Shown: in pieces, positions 8,981-16,770 of the stretch | Position numbering within the stretch: position 1 is the stretch's first letter | How the letters are laid out: every line of letters starts with the position of its first letter | Assembly: GCA_000018565.1 (NCBI GenBank) | Contig: CP000875.1 | Coordinates: 2,805,199 to 2,869,198 of the forward strand | Direction: 5' to 3' | DNA length: 64,000 nt | DNA from: Herpetosiphon aurantiacus DSM 785 | GTDB lineage: Bacteria > Chloroflexota > Chloroflexia > Chloroflexales > Herpetosiphonaceae | Translations under genes and position numbers: made by a program | Notes under the pieces: model-generated | Told to the model about the DNA's origin: nothing | Database searches by the model: none | The model's input: the letters and a program-made list of their open reading frames with translations, nothing else

Positions 8981-10513
8981 ATGGATGAACTTGCCCAACA
9001 TCCTCCAACAGCTGAATTGGCGATTGATAAAATTGACAAAGCTGAATTAATTCGTGCGTTTCAGCAAAAAATGCCAGGCTACGATCCGGCTGTCGTGGCG
9101 CAGGCAATTTGTGATCTGCTTGAGCAAAAACCAACTATGATCGATGGGCAAGCCCTGAGATTAACTATTAATGACCAAACTGCTAACTTAGCCAGCTATA
9201 ACGTCGTTGGTGGCAACCTCAATCAAACAACCATAACGGTTGTCATGCCAAATCCGATCGCAAGCGCAAACACAGCTAAACTAAAACGTGGCCTGACTCG
9301 CCGAATTATTGCGCTAATCGTTGGTTTCATCGGTTTGCTGATGCCTTTACACGCTTCCGATCAATTTCAAGCCTCGCAACAACCGTCATCACAGAGCATG
9401 ACAGGCGATGTCAATATTGTGATCGCTGAATTTACCCAGCTTAATGAAGAAATTCCCAATCAATGGAATGATCTGTTGGCGCAGGATCTTGATAATTTGT
9501 ATGGAATGAGTAGCTTCAATCGGGTCAAAATTCAGACTGATCCGCGTTTTATTCCATCGATTGAGGCCGCTCAGCAGCTAGCCCAAACCACAAATGCGCA
9601 TATGGTGATCTACGGCGATACCCAATCGAGCAGCACGGGGGCGGTTGTAACGCTGCGTTTTTATGTGATCGATCCACATCGGATTAATATTGGCGAGCTG
9701 ATCAATGGCGAACACCAAATTGGCGCTCAACTGCAACTCTCAGAGGCTGATCTTTTAGCAGGTCATTCGTTGTTGGATCTACCTGATGCATTGATTCTGA
9801 TTGAATTTACCAAAGCCTTGGTCTACTTAGGGCTTGAGGGAACAACCAATCTTGATGCAGCGCTGGCATCGATCAATCAAGCGCTTGCCGCCGCTGAAAT
9901 TCACCCAAATATTAAAGGCAAAGAGGTACTTTTATTATTTGCCGCTGTGATCACTACTGAGCAATGTGCGCTCGAAGTCGATGATCACAGCGCTTGTTTT
10001 GCCCGCGCCCAGCGCTACCTTGACGCAATTCTCCAGCTTAACCCAGCTTATGGCCGCGCTTACCTTGCCAAAGCCAATATTTTTTATGCCCAAGGCAATT
10101 TGTTTCAGGCCATGGAATTCTTTAACCAAGCCAAAGCCTTGCCAGATCAGCCATTTGGCAGCTATATCGAGGAAAAAGCCACCTTTGGAATCGGCAACGT
10201 TTGTACCTTGCAATTGCAATATGTTCAGCAACGGCTTGGTGGAAGTGTAGCCGCAAATAGCGAGGCAACCAAACTAGCAAATTGCGCCTTACAAGCCTAT
10301 CAAACCCTAATTAATAACTATGATCCAGTGCGGAACGACCCGATTTTGCAAGAACTTACGGCTTGGGCCTACTATTGGCAAGGGGTAGTTTATGTCGAGG
10401 CAGGTCAAACCAACGCTGCTCAGTGGTCATTTGAGCAAGCCCAACGTTTAGCCACAAATGCCGATTTGCAGCAGCGCGTCCAACAACGGCTCACCCAAGG
10501 AGCAGCCAAATGA
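8981..10513 (+). CDS. Single-pass membrane protein with TPR-like C-terminal half, unknown
   Basis: 510 residues. Residues 1-70 form a small acidic helical domain (ELIRAFQQKM, then AVVAQAICDLL) that recalls short N-terminal adaptor domains of Chloroflexota signalling proteins; this is weak. A VVGGNLNQTTITVV strand precedes a basic segment and one membrane helix (about 107-124). Beyond it is an alpha/beta domain (VNIVIAEFTQLNE, then VIYGDTQ) reminiscent of the TolB-N/CsgG group, and from about 270 TPR-like helix pairs. The ATG at 8981 is preferred to the TTG six bases earlier. It overlaps the next gene by 4 bp (ATGA), so translation is probably coupled. Function unknown. Confidence 0.75.
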   Translation: MDELAQHPPTAELAIDKIDKAELIRAFQQKMPGYDPAVVAQAICDLLEQKPTMIDGQALRLTINDQTANLASYNVVGGNLNQTTITVVMPNPIASANTAKLKRGLTRRIIALIVGFIGLLMPLHASDQFQASQQPSSQSMTGDVNIVIAEFTQLNEEIPNQWNDLLAQDLDNLYGMSSFNRVKIQTDPRFIPSIEAAQQLAQTTNAHMVIYGDTQSSSTGAVVTLRFYVIDPHRINIGELINGEHQIGAQLQLSEADLLAGHSLLDLPDALILIEFTKALVYLGLEGTTNLDAALASINQALAAAEIHPNIKGKEVLLLFAAVITTEQCALEVDDHSACFARAQRYLDAILQLNPAYGRAYLAKANIFYAQGNLFQAMEFFNQAKALPDQPFGSYIEEKATFGIGNVCTLQLQYVQQRLGGSVAANSEATKLANCALQAYQTLINNYDPVRNDPILQELTAWAYYWQGVVYVEAGQTNAAQWSFEQAQRLATNADLQQRVQQRLTQGAAK

Positions 10514-11373
10514 AACCACGCTTAGCTACATGGTTGATAGCACTCGGCTGGTTATTAATAGGATGTGGAGCACAAACTCCACCTGGTTCAGATCAAACAG
10601 CTCCAACACCAAGCCGCCCAATACTTGGCTTGATCACACCATCGCTTGCCCAAACTGTATCAATCCAAACTCCAGTAGCAACTCAACAGCCAACACCAGC
10701 TATAACAGCAGTTGCCTGCCAAAAACCGAGCACATGGATCAGCTACACCGTTTTGCTCAATGATACGCTTTCCGAGCTAGCCTACCGCAGCGGAACGAGC
10801 GTCGAACAGCTTCAACAGGTCAATTGTTTAAATGACACGCTCATTTTCGCAGGCCAACAGCTCTACTTGCCCACGCTGTCAAGCGTTGAGCCAACCAATG
10901 ATGTAGCTGCTCCAGCCGAACCAAGCAGCGAGCCATCACCTAATCCCGATCTGGCAGCAATCGCCACGCGCACGATTGATATTCCGATTCCAAGTGGGCC
11001 AAACGATCAGCTTTTGATTAGCCCCAGCCTTGGTATTGCTGGCACAAGCTTCAGCTTGCACTATCAGAAATTCGAACCCAATGCGAATATCAATTACACC
11101 ATCTACAACGAAGATTTTGCGATCGTGGCAACAGGTGAGCTGATGGCTGATGCTACGGGGAAAATCACCTTTGTCTATGTTAGCCCCGTCGATACTCCAA
11201 GTGGCTTTTATCTGGTTGAAATGCAAAGCCAAACTGTGTGGGCCGAAGCAAGCTTTGAAATTATTGAATCATCGACCTTACCCAAAGCATCGCCTGAACC
11301 AACCAGCACCAAAGCCAGCCCAAGCCCAAGCACCACGCCAATTGATATAACACTCACGCCCAACGACGAATAA
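10510..11373 (+). CDS. LysM-domain lipoprotein
   Basis: 287 residues. The signal ends in a lipobox (LLIGC, Cys about residue 19), then comes a Pro/Thr-rich linker and one LysM module at about 75-120 (ISYTVLLNDTLSELAYRSGTS, then AGQQLYLP). LysM binds peptidoglycan or similar N-acetylglucosamine polymers. After a second linker comes a beta-rich domain (about 155-255; SLGIAGTSFSLHYQKFEPNANI) and a Ser/Pro/Thr tail. It sits between the membrane TPR protein (4-bp overlap) and the subtilase (24-bp gap), pointing to a three-gene unit acting at the cell surface. Confidence 0.8.
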   Translation: MKPRLATWLIALGWLLIGCGAQTPPGSDQTAPTPSRPILGLITPSLAQTVSIQTPVATQQPTPAITAVACQKPSTWISYTVLLNDTLSELAYRSGTSVEQLQQVNCLNDTLIFAGQQLYLPTLSSVEPTNDVAAPAEPSSEPSPNPDLAAIATRTIDIPIPSGPNDQLLISPSLGIAGTSFSLHYQKFEPNANINYTIYNEDFAIVATGELMADATGKITFVYVSPVDTPSGFYLVEMQSQTVWAEASFEIIESSTLPKASPEPTSTKASPSPSTTPIDITLTPNDE

Positions 11374-11397
11374 ATTTACACCCATAATTCACACCAA

Positions 11398-12798
11398 ATG
11401 AGGTCAATGATGCTTTTTCCACCGACCAATCAGCATGGGCCGCTAGCCCGCTGTATTGTGGTCAAATTCCACGATCAGCAGGCTCCGCTAATCTATACCG
11501 ATCAAAATTTTCAAGGCTATGTTGTTCAACCGCTCTTTAACAGCGTCGATCCTGATCAATTAGTTGGCTTAGTTCAGCAAGCCCAGCAAACTAACCCAGA
11601 ATATCAAGCACCAAATTTTTTGGCCTTCTTTGCGATTGATGTTGAGCCAGACCAAGATCCCTTTGCAATCATTGAGGAAATTAACCAATGGGCAGAACTT
11701 GAGTATGCCTATGTTGAATCGCCGCCAGCACCTGTGCCCACTGATGCTAACCCTCGCCGCGCACGCCAAACCTATCTCAACCCACCAAGCAGCACTGGCC
11801 CAACCATTGGCGGCATCGATGCTGAAGCGGCTTGGAAGGTTTTAGAGCATGCAGGCAAAGCCATCACGATTGTGGATATTGAGAAATCATGGCAATTAGA
11901 ACACCCCGATTTGCTGCAACATGGCAGTTCGCCGATTACGATCTTGCCCTCACTGCTGCATTGTGATATGCATGATCCCGCTTGTGCTGATCATGGCACG
12001 AATGTTTTAGGTGTGCTGGTGGCCCAAAATAATACTGAGGGTGGAGTTGGAATCGCTCACGACGCAGCAGCAGCAGTCATTTCGCCCTGGCAAAAACCAA
12101 GCAATGGCACCAACCAACCAAGCTGGAATATCGCCAATGCGATTGTCGCCGCAAGCAACTACTTAACAACACTTGAATTATCAGGTAATCTGATCCTGCT
12201 AGAATTGCAAATCTACCAAGATCTGGCTGGCGGACCCTACACCAACACGCCCAATCAACCAGGCAGATTGCTACCAGTCGAATTAGAACCAGCCAATTTC
12301 GAGGCCATTCGGTTGGCGAGCGAACTGGGCATTATTGTGATCGAGGCTGCTGGAAATGGCGCTAGCGATTTGGCAACGTGTTGGGATACCGTGGGAACAT
12401 ATCAAATTGAGCCAGAAACAGCCCGTTATCGTGATTCTGGGGCAATTCTAGTTGGAGCGGTTTACAGTCGCGACCCCAATAAAGCAACGCGAACCGCTAG
12501 CTCCAACTATGGACAACGGGTCAATTGCTTCGCTTGGGGCAATGGTGTATTTACCACCAATGCTTCGGGCTATAGCTTAAGCTTTGGCGGAACATCAGCA
12601 GCAGCAGCGATTATTGCCGGAGCCGCCATTTTAGCGCAAGCAATTGGCGAACAGCTGCGCCAAGCACGATTCAGCCCCGAGGAATTACGCAGGTTGCTTA
12701 CCCACCCAGATGCCTGTACCTATTCAGCCCAGCCCCAACATGATCGGGTTGGCGTTATGCCAGATCTAGGGCGCATTATTGGCTTGTTGCAGGTTTAA
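11398..12798 (+). CDS. Subtilisin-like serine protease (S8 family) without signal peptide
   Basis: 466 residues. The first ~125 look like an inhibitor-I9-type propeptide (FFAIDVEPDQDPFAIIEEIN, then LEYAYVESPPAPV). The catalytic residues are in order: Asp160 in IVDIEKSWQLEHPDL (DIE instead of the usual DTG), His199 in DHGTNVLG, oxyanion Asn320 in EAAGNG, and Ser400 in FGGTSAAAAIIAG. All are present, so an active protease is likely. No signal peptide or membrane helix is seen, unusual for the family. ATGs at 11398, 11407 and 11410 are all possible starts. It lies 24 bp after the LysM lipoprotein and is probably the last gene of that unit. Confidence 0.85.
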   Translation: MRSMMLFPPTNQHGPLARCIVVKFHDQQAPLIYTDQNFQGYVVQPLFNSVDPDQLVGLVQQAQQTNPEYQAPNFLAFFAIDVEPDQDPFAIIEEINQWAELEYAYVESPPAPVPTDANPRRARQTYLNPPSSTGPTIGGIDAEAAWKVLEHAGKAITIVDIEKSWQLEHPDLLQHGSSPITILPSLLHCDMHDPACADHGTNVLGVLVAQNNTEGGVGIAHDAAAAVISPWQKPSNGTNQPSWNIANAIVAASNYLTTLELSGNLILLELQIYQDLAGGPYTNTPNQPGRLLPVELEPANFEAIRLASELGIIVIEAAGNGASDLATCWDTVGTYQIEPETARYRDSGAILVGAVYSRDPNKATRTASSNYGQRVNCFAWGNGVFTTNASGYSLSFGGTSAAAAIIAGAAILAQAIGEQLRQARFSPEELRRLLTHPDACTYSAQPQHDRVGVMPDLGRIIGLLQV

Positions 12799-12854
12799 AC
12801 CTTGTTGAATGTCAATCGGCTTGAGCGTTGTGAGCAGGAGATAAAGCAGATCAA

Positions 12855-13295
12855 TCACTCAAACTGCTCAAGCTGCGCATCGTTAAAGCAGCGCTCTAAA
12901 ATAGTGCGGGTTGTTTGCACAAAATGGCGCTCAGCCGAATCGACCGGATGCACCACACAGGCCGTAATATCGCAGTGCAAGCCCGTAATCAAGCGGCCTT
13001 GGACTTGTTGTTCGGCCAACACGTTGATTAAGGTTTGGCCAACCACATGCACTGCCCAACGTAATTCATCGAAGGCCAAAAAGCGCCCATCACGCAAAGC
13101 TAAATCACGAAAGCTAATCAAACGATTGGGTTGCGGAATCAGCCGCATGCCCACAATTGCAAAGCGCTCAGTGTTGGGAATTTGGCGCACATAACGTTCA
13201 TATTCAATGATGGTCTGTTTTAAACGCCAGCTAGGTTGAGCTGGCGTGGTTGCTAAAAGCACTCGTTGATGGGGGACACAACGTAGCATCTGCAT
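12855..13295 (-). CDS. Unknown 146-residue protein in the J-domain operon
   Basis: Not recognised. 146 residues, mixed alpha/beta, no membrane helix. There are five cysteines; a central FRDLALRDGRFLAFDELRWAVHVVG segment and a late LHCDITACVVHPV could be strand-helix elements of a compact fold. The ATG at 13295 has AGAGG 6 bases upstream. It begins 9 bp after the J-domain gene, so it is the third gene of a minus-strand unit. Confidence 0.65.
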   Translation of the reverse strand: MQMLRCVPHQRVLLATTPAQPSWRLKQTIIEYERYVRQIPNTERFAIVGMRLIPQPNRLISFRDLALRDGRFLAFDELRWAVHVVGQTLINVLAEQQVQGRLITGLHCDITACVVHPVDSAERHFVQTTRTILERCFNDAQLEQFE

Positions 13296-13304
13296 GCTGC
13301 ACCT

Positions 13305-14288
13305 CTAAACCTTGGCTTGTTGGCGCATGGCATAGACATAGCCCACTAAGCCACCAATCAAGCTAGCCCCAACCAGCAAGCCAATGGCACTGCCGCCATG
13401 AATCACCAGCAACAGCAGCAAACAAATTCCAGCACTAGCCCCAAAAACTTTGATCCGTAGGTCATCCGACCATGCTTGAATCAGGCTTGGAACAAAGCGC
13501 ACCGCCAGCAATGCACCCGCTACCATCGCCACAAACCCAGCCAAGGCCAACTTGATGATTGCCCCAACCACGGTCGTGGCGACAATCGCGCCAACCCCAC
13601 CAACCAGCGCCAAATCAAGCATCGGTTTGTATTGTGGTGCAAGACTTGTGCGAATCTGCTCCTCAAAATCTTCACCATTCGACTGTGCTTGATCATATTT
13701 TTCAAGCCATTCTTCGGCCCAGCGCAACTCGGCTTGGGCAGCGGCATACTCGGTTGGATTTGTACTTGCATAGGCGGTTTCGGCTAAAGCTTGGTAGGCC
13801 GCTTCGGCTGCCGCCATCGGATTACTCATAATTTGCTGGGCAGTTAATTGAATCACCTGCCAATCGGCCCAAGTTGTTTGCGAACTGGCTGAGGCTTGGC
13901 AAATAATCCCAATTTTTTGCGCAGGATAAGCAAAATCAAAGCGAAAACTATTGCCTGCAATCTCAACTGTATGATTTTCGTACAAATAAACTGCTGGATG
14001 CGCTGCATGCCAAGCCACGGCAAACAAATCGTTGATCGCATTGCCGCTCGATTGCTGGCGTGGCTGCGGTTGATCACGCTGGCCGCTCAATTCACGATCA
14101 TAGGCTTGGCGCTTTTGGGCATCTTTCAATACACCATAGGCAATATTCAAGGCCTGCATCAAGGCCGTGGCATCGGGAGCTTTATTAATATCTGGGTGAT
14201 ATTGGCGGGCCAAACGCCGAAATGCTGCGTCGATTGTGGCGGCATCGGCGTTGCTGGCAACCCCTAGCACCTCGTAGTGCGTTTTCAT
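13305..14288 (-). CDS. Membrane-anchored J-domain protein (DnaJ-like)
   Basis: 327 residues. The N-terminal J domain (1-68) has HYEVLGV, the HPD tripeptide at residues 31-33 and an AYDREL end, so it should stimulate the ATPase of an Hsp70. No Gly/Phe region or zinc-finger follows. The middle (85-215) is a soluble domain of unknown fold, and the C-terminal third has several hydrophobic helices (about 225-260 and 283-320), so the J domain is membrane-tethered in the cytoplasm. It sits 6 bp after the terpenoid-synthase-like gene and 9 bp before the unknown protein. It probably recruits DnaK to a membrane process defined by those partners (inference). Confidence 0.85.
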   Translation of the reverse strand: MKTHYEVLGVASNADAATIDAAFRRLARQYHPDINKAPDATALMQALNIAYGVLKDAQKRQAYDRELSGQRDQPQPRQQSSGNAINDLFAVAWHAAHPAVYLYENHTVEIAGNSFRFDFAYPAQKIGIICQASASSQTTWADWQVIQLTAQQIMSNPMAAAEAAYQALAETAYASTNPTEYAAAQAELRWAEEWLEKYDQAQSNGEDFEEQIRTSLAPQYKPMLDLALVGGVGAIVATTVVGAIIKLALAGFVAMVAGALLAVRFVPSLIQAWSDDLRIKVFGASAGICLLLLLVIHGGSAIGLLVGASLIGGLVGYVYAMRQQAKV

Positions 14289-14294
14289 AAAGAA

Positions 14295-15269
14295 TTATTC
14301 ACTCGCTGCTAAACCAAAAAAACCACGTAATTGTTGGCGATAGATCGCATGATTTTCCCAAAGATCATGATTCAATTTGGCTTGATGGCGCAACAAACCA
14401 GCCAATTGCTGCTGATTTGCTGCATCTAATTTTTGCAATGTTTGCTCAATCAAACGCTGATTTTGCTGTTCAAGCGCAGGCCAAAACGCTTCATGCAAAA
14501 TTTGTTGTCCAGCGACTTGGGCCGCCGTCAATTGGCTAAAATCAGTAAAAACCGCCTGTTGCTGCAAATAGCCCAAAAAGCGACAGGCCACACTATTGAG
14601 TTTATCCTGCTTGAGTTCATCAATCCAATCGCTGGCATCGTCGCTCAGTTGGCGGGCGAGGGTCAAGATTTCAAGTGCTTCAATCACCAGATTCGCCGCA
14701 GCACCAAATGGATCAGCGCCTGCTAGCCAAGCCTGCGCACGGCTACAAAAGAAAAACGGCTGAGCACGAGCCAACAACACCGTTTGATCAAAGGTTGCCA
14801 ACTGCTCAAAGCCTAACACGCTTAATTCGCTTAAACGATAGCGTAATTCCTGCTGATGCCCCAAGGCTGATTGCACCGTTAATTGGCGAAACAAGGGCCA
14901 GATTGGGCTTTGGGTCACACCCAATTCAGTATACAACTCAATCTGACGCAACAATGCCAGATGCGCCCCAAGCAGCAAATCAGCCGCCCCATCGCCATCC
15001 AACAGCTGATCTTGCGCCCAATAATACCACCAGCCATACAATTGAGCCGCGCCAAGTTGGGCATACACTGGCGTTGCGACTGGAAATTGTTGGCCCAACC
15101 AAGCTGGCAATAAAGCCGCAATTTGGCTAAATTTGCCCTGTTTGAATTCAGCAAACGCTGCTTGTAAGGCCTGGGCCAACGCTTCAGGCAAGGCCGCCAA
15201 ATCGACCTCGATTAAGCGACAAACCGCCTGATATTGCGCTTGATCATCGAATGGCTCAGTCAAATTCAT
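14295..15269 (-). CDS. Putative class I isoprenoid-synthase-fold protein
   Basis: 324 residues, almost entirely helical. Two acidic motifs stand where class I terpenoid synthases bind the magnesium-diphosphate: QDQLLDGD (Asp87, Asp91, Asp93) after a WWYYWA helix, and SDDASDWIDELKQDKLN (Asp210, Asp211, Asp214, then Asn225) about 120 residues later. Spacing and context resemble the divergent class 1 isoprenoid biosynthesis enzymes seen beside other genes of unknown function. Sequence similarity to known prenyl synthases is otherwise low. First gene of a three-gene unit with the J-domain protein; AAAGGAA precedes the ATG. The function is an inference from motifs only. Confidence 0.55.
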   Translation of the reverse strand: MNLTEPFDDQAQYQAVCRLIEVDLAALPEALAQALQAAFAEFKQGKFSQIAALLPAWLGQQFPVATPVYAQLGAAQLYGWWYYWAQDQLLDGDGAADLLLGAHLALLRQIELYTELGVTQSPIWPLFRQLTVQSALGHQQELRYRLSELSVLGFEQLATFDQTVLLARAQPFFFCSRAQAWLAGADPFGAAANLVIEALEILTLARQLSDDASDWIDELKQDKLNSVACRFLGYLQQQAVFTDFSQLTAAQVAGQQILHEAFWPALEQQNQRLIEQTLQKLDAANQQQLAGLLRHQAKLNHDLWENHAIYRQQLRGFFGLAASE

Positions 15270-15395
15270 TGGAGTTCCTTTATTGCTACAAGGTTATTGC
15301 TGCCTTGGAGCATACACCAGGCTAAGCATTGAACTTTAGCCCTCAAGGCCTAGTACAGTACAGCAGATTCAGCTAGAGAATATGAAGGATAAACG

Positions 15396-15722
15396 ATGGC
15401 AATTTGGATTTCAATTGAGTTTTTTTGGATTCCCAAACAGTTTGGTGGGCATAGTGGGCCACCGTGGAACAATATGCGTCCCGGCATTCGTTGGCAGCGC
15501 AACATTGAAGCACACATTAAAGAAAGGCGCGATATTCAGTGTATTAAGCTTGAATACGATCCAACCACACTCGAAGGCTTTGCCACTTGTCGATTTATAG
15601 CAGATCATCCATTGCCCGATCGGTCATTGGAACAAGGAGCACGCATCGAGCTTCTCGCTGGCTATAACATTTTAGCAGTTGGCAAAATCACTGAAGCATG
15701 GGTGACAGCTAACGAGGAGTAA
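15396..15722 (+). CDS. Small unknown protein, paralog 2
   Basis: 108 residues, related to the proteins at 7192 and 15726 (shared EF-x-WIP-x-QFGG with paralog 1, IRWQR and LEYDP-x-T with paralog 3, ILAVGKI-E at the end). GAAGGA lies about 6 bases before the ATG. It is followed after 3 bp by paralog 3, so the two form a tandem duplicated pair in one transcript. Soluble; function unknown. Confidence 0.65.
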   Translation: MAIWISIEFFWIPKQFGGHSGPPWNNMRPGIRWQRNIEAHIKERRDIQCIKLEYDPTTLEGFATCRFIADHPLPDRSLEQGARIELLAGYNILAVGKITEAWVTANEE

Positions 15723-15725
15723 ACA

Positions 15726-16034
15726 ATGACAATTTCAATCGACATTGAATTCATCATGATTCCCGCACATCTTGGCGGGCGTACCCATCCACTCTTTGAA
15801 ACGATGTGGATCAATTTTCGTTGGCAGCGCTATCCAGCTTGGCTTTGGAGCATTCGGATTATGAACCTTGAATATGATCCAGCAACACGTATAGGTTATG
15901 CCCAACAATGCGCTTTGATCGTAGAGGAACCATGCACCGAATCGTGGCTCCAGCCAGGTCAATTACTGGAATTATGTGAAGGGCCAACCGTCGTAGCCAT
16001 CGGCAAGATCGTTGAACCACGAGAGAGAACTTAA
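15726..16034 (+). CDS. Small unknown protein, paralog 3
   Basis: 102 residues, second gene of the tandem pair. It has IEF-x-MIP-x-x-LGGR, FRWQR, LEYDPATRIGYA and a C-terminal WLQPGQLLELCEGPTVVAIGKIVEP, the clearest of the three to the EF-Tu domain III-like pattern (GGR near the start, PGQ, then VAIGKI). An AACGAGGAG site overlaps the end of the upstream gene. Function unknown. Confidence 0.65.
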   Translation: MTISIDIEFIMIPAHLGGRTHPLFETMWINFRWQRYPAWLWSIRIMNLEYDPATRIGYAQQCALIVEEPCTESWLQPGQLLELCEGPTVVAIGKIVEPRERT

Positions 16035-16039
16035 ACACA

Positions 16040-16065
16040 AACAGCCTAGAGCAAATACTCTAGGC
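16040..16065. terminator. Bidirectional terminator between convergent genes
   Basis: Perfect 10-bp inverted repeat (CAGCCTAGAG / CTCTAGGCTG) with a 6-base loop, centred between the stops at 16034 (plus) and 16087 (minus). T-richness is better on the minus side (TTTGTGTTT). Confidence 0.65.
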
Positions 16066-16086
16066 TGTTGCAGCATACGATAAAGC

Positions 16087-16527
16087 TTATTTTTTGTGAA
16101 CCACTAACTCAGGCCGACCCATTGCTTGCAGCAGCCGTGGATACATCTCATACATTGGGGTGACCGCTGGCAAAAGCTTGATAATTTTGGGAATCGGGCC
16201 TTTGGCTACAATCTGACGGCGCGTTAATGCAGCCATCAAATTGATTGTGCCATGCCAAAATTGGTGGGCAATATCGGCCTTCATCGACATCACCACATCG
16301 GGCTTTAAGCCAGGCACTTCGCCCCAAACCACATCGAAAAAGGCTCCCTCTTGGCTTGGCTGACGATCAGCCAGAATGCTCACAATCCCATCGGGATCAT
16401 CGTAGCGATACTGAATTGAGAGGCCAGATTGCTTTATTTTGGGCGCAATTTCAGGATCGCACTTGGCCTCATCATACAATGCACCAAGGTACTTGATCAG
16501 TTCTTCTGAATCTTTAAACACCGACAT
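16087..16527 (-). CDS. SCP2 sterol-binding-fold protein
   Basis: 146 residues. The pattern (N-terminal helix with KYLGALYDEA, ISIQYRYDDPDG-type strand, PDVVMSMKADIAHQFWHGTINLMAALTRRQIVAKGPIPKI near the C-terminus) fits the SCP2 family, small cytoplasmic proteins with a hydrophobic pocket for lipids. In bacteria these are usually of unknown ligand. ATG with a GAGGAGC site (minus strand) about 6 bases upstream. Monocistronic. Confidence 0.7.
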   Translation of the reverse strand: MSVFKDSEELIKYLGALYDEAKCDPEIAPKIKQSGLSIQYRYDDPDGIVSILADRQPSQEGAFFDVVWGEVPGLKPDVVMSMKADIAHQFWHGTINLMAALTRRQIVAKGPIPKIIKLLPAVTPMYEMYPRLLQAMGRPELVVHKK

Positions 16528-16649
16528 GAATGATGCTCCTCACGTATACAGGCGGTTCGGAGACGTGACGAGGGGAAAGTGCTTCGTCGCGCTTTTTGGC
16601 GATTATAAAGGCCATGCTGCACTTGCGTCAAGCCCAAGATTTTGCCGCC

Positions 16650-16680
16650 TCGGAGTAGATTCGGAGTAGATTCGGAGTGC
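16650..16680. repeat. 11-bp direct repeat, nearly three copies
   Basis: TCGGAGTAGAT occurs twice in tandem and a third partial copy (TCGGAGTGC) follows, between the SCP2-like gene and the RHS gene. The remainder of the 243-base gap (16528-16770) shows no gene; it must hold the promoters of both divergent genes. Confidence 0.7.
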
Positions 16681-16770
16681 TAGTCCCACTCTTTGACCCG
16701 CACATCGCCTACATTCTAGCTGATTGCAGAGCACGAAGGTGACATACTTGCAAGCATCGTAGGAGGATGT

